A stretch of DNA of 6,189 nt from the NCBI GenBank assembly GCA_964400545.1, contig CAYNUG010000130.1, positions 1-6,189 of the forward strand. The letters are read 5' to 3'. The translations under genes were made by a program, and so were the position numbers. Below are positions 1 to 5,811 of the stretch, in pieces (position 1 is the stretch's first letter; the number at the start of each line of letters is the position of its first letter). This DNA comes from UBA647 sp964400545 (lineage in GTDB: Bacteria > Acidobacteriota > Aminicenantia > UBA2199). The notes below the pieces were generated by a model. It saw only the letters and a program-made list of their open reading frames with translations, had not been told where the DNA came from and did not search any database.

Positions 1-1504
1 CTTTTTCCCAATTGAAATAATCGATCAATTGAGGAACCTTCTGCATGATATTGGAGAAAAACCTATAATTGTCAGATCATCAAGTCTTCTCGAGGACAGT
101 TTTGATGCAGCATTTTCAGGTAAATATAAAAGTCTTTTCTTGGCTAATATAGGCTCTGATGATGAAAAATTGAGTTCTCTCCTTGATGCAATATCAGAGA
201 TCTATGCAAGTATTTTCGGACCTGACCCCATTGAGTACCGAAAAGAGAGAGGACTTATTGATTTCCAGGAAGAGATGGGTATTCTAATCCAGGAAGTTGT
301 CGGGAACCGTGTCGGTGATTATTTCTTCCCAACGTATTCCGGGGTTGCATTCTCTAATAATGAGTTCCGCTGGTCACCGAGAATTGATCGGGAAGACGGA
401 GTTATAAGGATGGTAGTAGGACTTGGAACAAGAGCTGTTGACCGGATCGGAGATGATTATCCTTTTCTGGCATCACCAGGCAAACCCGGATTGAGAGTAA
501 ATATCTCTTATGAAGATAAGATCAGGTATTCACAAAAGAAAGCTGATGTTCTAAATCTTAGAACAAACGAATTTGAAACCATAGATATTTCAACTCTTAT
601 AAGAAAATATGGAGATAAAATCAAAAATATTGAAGACATCATTTCTATCGACAATAACAAAGAACTAACTCCTCCCATCGGGATCATGTTCGATCCTTCA
701 TCATCAGATTCTGTTGTAACTTTCCAGAAACTTACAGATTCCCAACAATTCTTAAAAAAAATGGACAAGATCCTTAAAATTCTAAGAAATGCATTCAATT
801 CTCCGGTAGATGTTGAGTTTGCCAGCGACGGAGAGAAGCTTTTTATTCTCCAATGCCGTCCTCAGGCATACTACGATACGGGAAAAGACCCGATAATCCC
901 AGAAAATATAGAAAGCAAAGATATTGTTTTTAAGACAGACAAGTTTGTTACTTCCGGAGTAATTAAATCCATAAAATATATGGTTTGTGTAATTCCTGAG
1001 GAATATAATTCACTTTCATCTGAGGAGAAAATGAAAAAGACTGCCTTCATTATCTCATTATTGAATAAAAAACTTCCTGCAAAAAAATTCATTCTGATAG
1101 GACCTGGAAGATGGGGAAGTCGTGGAGATATTAAGCTTGGCGTTCAGGTTACATATAGTGATATATTCAATACCTCAATGCTTATAGAACTTGCATACAG
1201 CAAAGACGGATATACTCCTGAATTATCATTCGGCACTCATTTCTTTCAGGATATGGTCGAATCTAATATCAAATATCTTCCTATTTATCCGGATAGAGAT
1301 GGAACTGTTTTTGATTGTAACAGATTGAAGAAATTACCGAATCATCTTGTGGATTTTTATCCTGAAGACAGGTCACTGGATAAAGTTGTCAAAGTTATAT
1401 TTTCGGAGGATATGAAAATAAATTCTACAATTTCAATTCTCATGAACGGAGAATCCGATACCGCCGTAGGATTCCTTGAAAACGAATTTTTAGATCAGGT
1501 TTAA
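1..1504 (+). CDS. PEP/pyruvate-binding domain protein, PEP synthase / pyruvate phosphate dikinase-like (5' partial)
   Basis: The reading frame is open to the left edge (codons from base 2), so the TTG at 29 is not the start and the N-terminus lies outside; 500 residues are visible. Counting from the codon at 29, residues 10-280 form the second half of a PPDK_N-type ATP-grasp domain: VRSSSLLEDSF near 15-25 (the nucleotide-binding arginine-serine motif), an IQEVVG strand near 87, SGVAFS near 104, VGLGTRAVDR near 130, and a closing metal/nucleotide motif DVEFA...LFILQCRPQ near 261-279. In the family this domain binds ATP and phosphorylates an intermediate on the way to PEP. The usual next domain (swivelling phosphohistidine) and the PEP/pyruvate TIM barrel are not recognisable. 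Instead about 210 residues follow, with GPGRWGS (358-364) and GTHFFQD (402-408), which I recall as a tail seen in some Bacteroidetes-type PEP synthase-like proteins. The domain call is firm; the reaction is uncertain. It stands alone on this strand and converges with kbl. Confidence 0.85.
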   Translation, partial: FFPIEIIDQLRNLLHDIGEKPIIVRSSSLLEDSFDAAFSGKYKSLFLANIGSDDEKLSSLLDAISEIYASIFGPDPIEYRKERGLIDFQEEMGILIQEVVGNRVGDYFFPTYSGVAFSNNEFRWSPRIDREDGVIRMVVGLGTRAVDRIGDDYPFLASPGKPGLRVNISYEDKIRYSQKKADVLNLRTNEFETIDISTLIRKYGDKIKNIEDIISIDNNKELTPPIGIMFDPSSSDSVVTFQKLTDSQQFLKKMDKILKILRNAFNSPVDVEFASDGEKLFILQCRPQAYYDTGKDPIIPENIESKDIVFKTDKFVTSGVIKSIKYMVCVIPEEYNSLSSEEKMKKTAFIISLLNKKLPAKKFILIGPGRWGSRGDIKLGVQVTYSDIFNTSMLIELAYSKDGYTPELSFGTHFFQDMVESNIKYLPIYPDRDGTVFDCNRLKKLPNHLVDFYPEDRSLDKVVKVIFSEDMKINSTISILMNGESDTAVGFLENEFLDQV

Positions 1505-1537
1505 ATCATGGTCTAATTAACTTACAATTTTCCGACC

Positions 1538-2800
1538 CTATATTACTTTATGATTTTTTCCTACTTTTACAAAGGCTTCAATGGCCTTATCAAGATGCTC
1601 TCTCTCATGGGCTGCTGATATTTGTACTCTGATTCTTGCTTTTCCTTTTGGTACAACCGGGAAGAAAAATCCCACAACATAAATCCCCTCACTATATAAA
1701 TCTGTTGCCATATCCTGAGCAAGCATTGCATCATTTTCAAATTCTCCCAACATAATGGGAACAATGGGATGTATTCCATCAATTATCCTGAAACCTGCTT
1801 CAGTCATTTTTTTTCGAAAATATAGAGTATTTTCTATTAATTTTTCTCTAAGATCATTACTCTTCCCGACAATATCAAAAGCCTTAATTGCTGCAGAAAC
1901 TATTGAAGGAGCAAGAGTATTGGAGAATAAATAAGGACGGGATTTCTGTCTCAACATTTGAATTATCTCCTTTCTTCCCGTAGTGAATCCACCGGATGCC
2001 CCTCCCATAGCCTTTCCCAAAGTTGAAGTAATTATATCTACTTCTCCGAGCACATCGCAATATTCAATTGAGCCCCTACCCTTCTTTCCCAAAAATCCTG
2101 TTGCATGAGAATCATCCACCATAACCAGGGCATCATATTTCTTCGCCAGTTCGACGATCTCTTTAAGTCTGGCAATATCACCATCCATAGAAAAAACTCC
2201 ATCTGTAGCGATCATTATATTTCTGGCAGGTTTTGGTTCCTTGGATAATCCTGGTCCCTCCCAAATATCCATTCCGAGTCTTGCCCTTTTAATGATCTTT
2301 TCAAGGTATTCCATATCAGAATGATCGTAAATAAACCTTTTTGCTTTGCATAACCTTATCCCGTCAATTATACTTGCATGATTTAATGAGTCGGTTATTA
2401 TAGCATCATCAGGACCGAGTATTGTCTCGAATAGACCTCCATTTGCATCAAAACAGGAAGAATAAAGAATAGTATCCTCTGTTTCATAGAACTTTGAAAT
2501 AGATTCCTCAAGTTTCAAATGAATATCCTGTGTTCCGCATATAAATCTGACGGATGCAAGTCCAAATCCATGAGTATCAAGAGATTCTTTGGCAGCCTTG
2601 ATAAGCTCAGGATGATTTGCTAAACCCAGATAATTGTTGGCACAAAAGTTCAACACATCCTCGGGGTTTTCACCTTTTGGATATGAAACCTCTATTAAGG
2701 GTTTCTGATCACTCAGGATGATCCGCTCCTCCTTACATAATCCACTGTTTTTTATATTAATTAACTCCTGCTGGAAATCGAATCTTATCCTCTGGTACAT
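1538..2800 (-). CDS. kbl: 2-amino-3-ketobutyrate coenzyme A ligase (glycine C-acetyltransferase)
   Basis: A PLP enzyme of the alpha-oxoamine synthase family, cytosolic. It cleaves 2-amino-3-oxobutyrate, made from threonine by threonine dehydrogenase, with CoA to give glycine and acetyl-CoA. I chose the ATG at 2798-2800 because GGAGG sits just upstream (2805-2809) and the protein then begins MYQRIRFDFQQEL, as known Kbl proteins do; an in-frame ATG at 2857 would add 19 Ile/Lys-rich residues with no family match. Length is 420 residues against about 398 in E. coli. Family landmarks are intact: NFCANNYLGLANHP (51-64), SVRFICGTQD (83-92), SSCFDANGGLFET (114-126), LNHASIIDG with PLP-stacking His141, VDDSHATGF with Asp229 and His232, the Schiff-base Lys263 in STLGKAMGGASGG, and SRPYLFSNTLAP (287-298). 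About 14 extra residues lie near 175-190. No threonine dehydrogenase gene is visible here. BioF or serine palmitoyltransferase is unlikely, given the near-complete motif match to Kbl. Confidence 0.95.
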   Translation of the reverse strand: MYQRIRFDFQQELINIKNSGLCKEERIILSDQKPLIEVSYPKGENPEDVLNFCANNYLGLANHPELIKAAKESLDTHGFGLASVRFICGTQDIHLKLEESISKFYETEDTILYSSCFDANGGLFETILGPDDAIITDSLNHASIIDGIRLCKAKRFIYDHSDMEYLEKIIKRARLGMDIWEGPGLSKEPKPARNIMIATDGVFSMDGDIARLKEIVELAKKYDALVMVDDSHATGFLGKKGRGSIEYCDVLGEVDIITSTLGKAMGGASGGFTTGRKEIIQMLRQKSRPYLFSNTLAPSIVSAAIKAFDIVGKSNDLREKLIENTLYFRKKMTEAGFRIIDGIHPIVPIMLGEFENDAMLAQDMATDLYSEGIYVVGFFFPVVPKGKARIRVQISAAHEREHLDKAIEAFVKVGKNHKVI

Positions 2801-2804
2801 TTTT

Positions 2805-2809
2805 CCTCC
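2805..2809 (-). promoter_or_regulatory. Strong Shine-Dalgarno site of kbl
   Basis: The minus strand reads TGGAGGAAAA directly before the ATG at 2800, giving a full GGAGG with a four-base spacer. It settles the kbl start at 2800 rather than the in-frame ATG at 2857. The other visible minus-strand starts (4644, 5423, 5811) have no comparable motif. Confidence 0.75.
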
Positions 2810-2810
2810 A

Positions 2811-2860
2811 ATAAAAATAATTATATAATATTTTTTGATAAATAAAACCCTTTTCAAAAC
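2811..2860 (-). promoter_or_regulatory. AT-rich leader upstream of kbl, possible promoter
   Basis: The 80 bp between the sulfatase-like gene's stop and kbl is the widest gap on the minus strand and is almost pure A/T close to kbl. It contains a perfect TATAAT on the minus strand (2820-2825), about 20 bases before the kbl ATG, and a TTGAAA further up. The two are about 26 bp apart, too far to pair as a standard sigma-70 promoter, and the sequence 16-18 bp ahead of TATAAT is a poor -35. A separate kbl promoter is plausible from the spacing and the strong ribosome binding site, but the sequence support is weak. Confidence 0.25.
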
Positions 2861-2880
2861 CGGACCATTGTCTGAACTAA

Positions 2881-4644
2881 TTAATTTATATATCCCAGAC
2901 TTTTCAGAGCTGCCTTATCTTCCTCAGATAGGACTGTATGTTTGATCTTCCCTGAATTTCCTGATCTTATAATAAATATGGAGCCATGGGAGGATTTATA
3001 AAGCATAAGAGATTTATTCAGTCTGGAAACATCTATCTTTTTTTTGATCAACAGATCACCCGACGAGGACACTGACAAATTCAGATTCTTCAGTTCCTTT
3101 AACTCTTTATTCAAACGAAAGAATATTTCCTTTTTTTTATTATTCAAACTTACTCTGAATTTTATAACATGATTATCTTTATCCTCAACAAGCCTGTCAT
3201 CTTTGTCAAAATTCAACACGAATGGTAATTCCTTCAAAACAGATCCGGTATCAATAATTCCTGAAAAAATATTCTTTTTTTTATCTGAAGTGGAAATGAA
3301 CACTATTCTAAGTCCGGAAATATTCTTCTTTGCATACTCATTGACCCCGGATCTGAACGTATCAACTGATATTTCTTTATTTACTTTATTAAGTTCCTTT
3401 TCAAAAAGATCATGAAAATCAGACTTATCTTCTTTAAAATTATAAAACTGCTCATTAATACTTATCCATCTTTTAGCTTTAGTGATCGGTTGGAACAAAT
3501 ATGGAGATATATATTTGTGACCATCTTTAATAAATGCAAAATGGTGGGTCGATCCTTTCCGGGTCTCAATAATGATATCTCTGTGTTTAATCATCTTATT
3601 GTTCTTCTTTTCTTTAAGTACTTTCAAAATACTCCTTCCATATCTTAAAAATTGTGCCGGTATCTTGATCAAAGCAATTTCCATTATTGTGGAAGCGATA
3701 TCAACAGAGCTTACGGTAATATCGGACATACTTCTTCCTTTAATTTTCGATGGATAACGTATTATCATGGGTACATTGATCAACTCTGAATGTAACTGGT
3801 GGTAGTGGCCGAATGAACCGTGTTCCTTAAACTCTTCACCATGATCACTTGTAATAATTATTACTGAATTATCATAAAGTCCCTCTTTTTTCAAAAAAGC
3901 TGTTAGACGACCTATATTTGAATCTACATAATTGATGCCAGCATCGTATAGATCAATTACTCCATTTTTTATTTTTTGACTCATTTTTACAGAAGGGTTA
4001 CTGAATTTTCTCAAGAACATTAATTTACCGTATTTAAACCACCTTTTCTTTGAAACATCCACTCCAAATTTTTCAGCAAATTTTAATGGTGGCCGATAAG
4101 GCCAGTGTACATCAAAATAATGGATAAACAGGAAAAATTTCTTTCTTTTCTTTTTTTTTATCCATTCTAAAACTTTATCAGTTATCTCATCGGCTTTTTT
4201 CTGTATCTCATTTGAATAAACAGAAAACCCCCTGGAAAAACCGTAAAAACTTTGCAGATAGATCGCAGAAAAGAATCCTCCGGTTTCATATCCGGATCGT
4301 TCCAGGACCTCAGTAAATGTTACTTTGGTATTATCCAGGATCCTGTTGTCCATATCAACATTGTGTACAGATGGGGGCAAACCGGTAAACATGCTCATAT
4401 GTGATGGAAGGGTCCATGGAGCAGCTGAAAAAGAATTTTTAAACACAATCCCTTCAGAAGCAACTTCATCAATAAATGGTGTGGTATCTCTTTTATAACC
4501 ATAAACACCTATATGATCCTGCCTTAAAGTATCAATGGATATTAGAATAATATTTGGCCTTTCTTTTACTAAAAAAGTTTTATACAGTATAAATGCAGAC
4601 AGTACAAGAAGAAAAAATAAAATGATTGAAATAACTTTTTTCAT
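2881..4644 (-). CDS. Membrane-anchored sulfatase-superfamily (alkaline phosphatase fold) hydrolase or transferase, Thr-type active site
   Basis: A 587-residue protein. Residues 4-20 are a strongly hydrophobic segment after MKK with no lipobox cysteine, so it is probably an N-terminal anchor with the enzyme outside the cytoplasmic membrane. The sulfatase fold starts at NIILISIDTLRQDHIG (31-46, metal ligand Asp38). It continues through APWTLPSHMSMFTG (75-88), HYFDVHWPY (175-183), IITSDHGEEF (264-272, ligands Asp267 and His268) and SFGHYHQLHSELINVPMII (277-295). The active-site pentad is Thr78-Leu-Pro-Ser-His82 where true sulfatases have Cys/Ser-x-Pro-x-Arg, so no formylglycine can form; Thr as nucleophile is known in phosphoglycerol and phosphoethanolamine transferases of this superfamily. 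Residues after about 360 form a Lys-rich C-terminal region ending SEEDKAALKSLGYIN, a tail I recognise from many bacterial proteins of this subgroup. Substrate unknown. It lies 47 bp downstream of the GT2 gene, which suggests a surface-glycan or phospho-sugar role. The ATG at 4644 has no clear Shine-Dalgarno sequence but is followed directly by the anchor. Confidence 0.87.
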   Translation of the reverse strand: MKKVISIILFFLLVLSAFILYKTFLVKERPNIILISIDTLRQDHIGVYGYKRDTTPFIDEVASEGIVFKNSFSAAPWTLPSHMSMFTGLPPSVHNVDMDNRILDNTKVTFTEVLERSGYETGGFFSAIYLQSFYGFSRGFSVYSNEIQKKADEITDKVLEWIKKKKRKKFFLFIHYFDVHWPYRPPLKFAEKFGVDVSKKRWFKYGKLMFLRKFSNPSVKMSQKIKNGVIDLYDAGINYVDSNIGRLTAFLKKEGLYDNSVIIITSDHGEEFKEHGSFGHYHQLHSELINVPMIIRYPSKIKGRSMSDITVSSVDIASTIMEIALIKIPAQFLRYGRSILKVLKEKKNNKMIKHRDIIIETRKGSTHHFAFIKDGHKYISPYLFQPITKAKRWISINEQFYNFKEDKSDFHDLFEKELNKVNKEISVDTFRSGVNEYAKKNISGLRIVFISTSDKKKNIFSGIIDTGSVLKELPFVLNFDKDDRLVEDKDNHVIKFRVSLNNKKKEIFFRLNKELKELKNLNLSVSSSGDLLIKKKIDVSRLNKSLMLYKSSHGSIFIIRSGNSGKIKHTVLSEEDKAALKSLGYIN

Positions 4645-4691
4645 AATTTCAATTTAGCATTAAAAGAGTGCTTAATCAAATAAAATTAAGA

Positions 4692-5423
4692 TCATTTTTT
4701 GAAATAATTGTCAGATCTGAAAATCCTGAAGAAAAGCATTTTCAGCATTGTATAAAAAGCTTTAACACCATCCTTCCAATTTATTTTTTTACCCTCGGAA
4801 TAAGTTCTCCCATGATAAGATATACCAACCTCATAGATTCTAAGTCCCTTGATTCTTGAAAGCTTAAATGTTACTTCAGGTTCAAATCCGAATCTGTTCT
4901 CATTGAATTTTATTCCTTTTATAACACTACTTCGGAATACCTTATAACAAGTTTCCATGTCCGATAAATTAAGGTCGCATATCATGTTTGAGAAAAGTGT
5001 AAGCAACCTGTTCCCGACAGAATGCCAGAAATATAGAACCCTTTTTGCTTCTGTTGTCATGAATCTGGATCCATATACAACATCCGCTTTCCCATCCAGA
5101 ATAGGCCCCAGTAGTTTAGGGTATTCTTTAGGATCATATTCAAGGTCCGCATCCTGAATGAGGATTATATCCCCACTCGCTTCATCAATACCCCTTCTAA
5201 CGCAAAATCCTTTCCCACTGTTCCTTTCGTTTTTCAAGACCTTAATACTATTGAATTTTTCAGAAAGGTTCTCTGCAATTTGAAATGTATTATCTGAAGA
5301 GCAGTCATCAACAATGATTATCTCCTTTTTCAGTTTGAGTGGGACACCGAGAACTGTTTCAACTATTTCGGCAAGAGTTGCCTCTTCATTATATGCAGGA
5401 ATTATTATACTGAGTAATTTCAT
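4692..5423 (-). CDS. Glycosyltransferase family 2, polyprenyl-phosphate sugar synthase (DPM/DPG)-like
   Basis: A 243-residue GT-A fold glycosyltransferase. It opens with LSIIIPAYNEEATLAEIV (4-21), then EIIIVDDCSSDNT (34-46, nucleotide-contacting Asp39/Asp40), NSGKGFCVRRGIDEASGD (68-85) and the metal-binding DAD in IQDADLEYDP (89-98). After the catalytic core come SDMETCYKVFR (154-164) and RFGFEPEVTFKLSR (177-190), the signature of the DPM1/DPG-synthase-like branch that moves a sugar from a nucleotide donor to a polyprenyl phosphate. The motif YHGRTYSEGKKINWKDGVKA (203-222) is also typical of this branch. Length matches the soluble, single-domain form; there is no transmembrane tail, only a hydrophobic or amphipathic end (226-236) that could touch the membrane. 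Donor and acceptor cannot be read from sequence. It lies 40 bp downstream of the iron-sulfur gene and 47 bp upstream of the sulfatase-like gene, with no visible terminator between, so co-transcription is likely. Confidence 0.92.
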   Translation of the reverse strand: MKLLSIIIPAYNEEATLAEIVETVLGVPLKLKKEIIIVDDCSSDNTFQIAENLSEKFNSIKVLKNERNSGKGFCVRRGIDEASGDIILIQDADLEYDPKEYPKLLGPILDGKADVVYGSRFMTTEAKRVLYFWHSVGNRLLTLFSNMICDLNLSDMETCYKVFRSSVIKGIKFNENRFGFEPEVTFKLSRIKGLRIYEVGISYHGRTYSEGKKINWKDGVKAFYTMLKMLFFRIFRSDNYFKK

Positions 5424-5463
5424 TTTTTTCTAATTAAATTGATATCATTAAGGAATAAAAAAA

Positions 5464-5811
5464 TCAATCCAAATTATTATCGACATCCAAACGATCAACT
5501 AATGAAAGATAACCTGTAAAAACAGCTCTAAAATCTACACCCTTCGAGCATGAATCCTGACAATATCCACAAAAAAGACACACAGAGATCAATTCTTTTA
5601 TCTGCTGACTCTCTGAAAGATGTCCTGCCATTACTTCTTTTATAAGATTAATTTTCCCTCTTGGTGAATTTGGTTCAGTAAGTTCGATCTCATATACAGG
5701 GCAAGAGCTGTTGCAGCTTCCACAAAGAGTGCAAATAGCGGTCTGGTCATTTAGGAGTTTTATCTCTTTTTTAAATTTTTTCACTGCTTTTCTATCAGTT
5801 AGATATCTCAT
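5464..5811 (-). CDS. Small two-cluster [4Fe-4S] protein resembling the N-terminus of GlcF/LutA/GlpC-type iron-sulfur subunits
   Basis: A 115-residue protein with two classic [4Fe-4S] motifs: Cys27-x2-Cys30-x2-Cys33-x3-Cys37-Pro, and Cys78-x2-Cys81-x2-Cys84-x3-Cys88. Between them lies NSPRGKINLIKEVMAG (48-63), which closely resembles the linker in GlcF (glycolate oxidase iron-sulfur subunit) and relatives. Those proteins are about 400 residues and carry two cysteine-rich CCG domains after the ferredoxin part. Here the frame stops 27 residues after the last cysteine and only 40 bp separate it from the GT2 gene, so the CCG domains are absent rather than frameshifted. The second motif lacks the usual Pro after its last Cys (Cys-Ser-Lys-Gly-Val). 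The ATG at 5811 lies inside the end of the upstream glycosyltransferase gene (17-bp overlap), suggesting translational coupling. It is probably a cytosolic electron carrier or small redox subunit; the partner is unknown and no flavoprotein is visible. A decayed glcF fragment is the alternative. Confidence 0.8.
   Translation of the reverse strand: MRYLTDRKAVKKFKKEIKLLNDQTAICTLCGSCNSSCPVYEIELTEPNSPRGKINLIKEVMAGHLSESQQIKELISVCLFCGYCQDSCSKGVDFRAVFTGYLSLVDRLDVDNNLD

Noticed and set aside
29..31. TTG at 29 as the start of the PEP/pyruvate-binding protein.
   Set aside because: The frame is open upstream to the left edge (residues FFPIEIIDQ), and the ATP-grasp domain would lack its first half, so the gene continues outside the window.
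508..1092. Minus-strand open frames of 96 and 73 codons opposite the PEP/pyruvate-binding gene.
   Set aside because: They are antisense shadows with low-complexity Ser/Phe/Leu composition and no recognisable motif.
1503..1556. Inverted repeat AAATCAT (1503-1509) / ATGATTT (1550-1556) spanning the convergent junction, followed by a T run, with GGTC/GACC nested inside; possible bidirectional terminator.
   Set aside because: The stem is nearly all A/T, the enclosed stretch is 40 bases, the nested stem is only 4 bp with a 20-base loop, and the repeat overlaps the end of kbl. It is too weak to call as a terminator from sequence alone.
2801..2857. Longer kbl start at 2857 giving 19 additional residues.
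   Set aside because: The extra residues are Ile/Lys-rich translation of the AT-rich leader, do not match Kbl N-termini, and would bury the strong GGAGG at 2805-2809 inside the coding region.
2861..2874. Small hairpin CGGAC-CATT-GTCTG between the sulfatase-like gene and kbl.
   Set aside because: Five pairs with one wobble on the plus strand and a mismatch on the minus strand, where it would have to act. There is no proper T run after it in the minus direction.
3203..3757. Plus-strand open frames of 60-80 codons within the sulfatase-like gene.
   Set aside because: They are antisense to a well-supported coding gene, have no family match or ribosome binding site, and are Phe/Ser/Leu-rich as expected from reading Lys-rich codons backwards.
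5424..5463. Search for leftover CCG-domain sequence downstream of the small iron-sulfur gene, as evidence of a frameshifted glcF.
   Set aside because: Only 40 AT-rich bases separate the stop from the GT2 start, with no cysteine-rich coding in any frame, so a simple frameshift is excluded.
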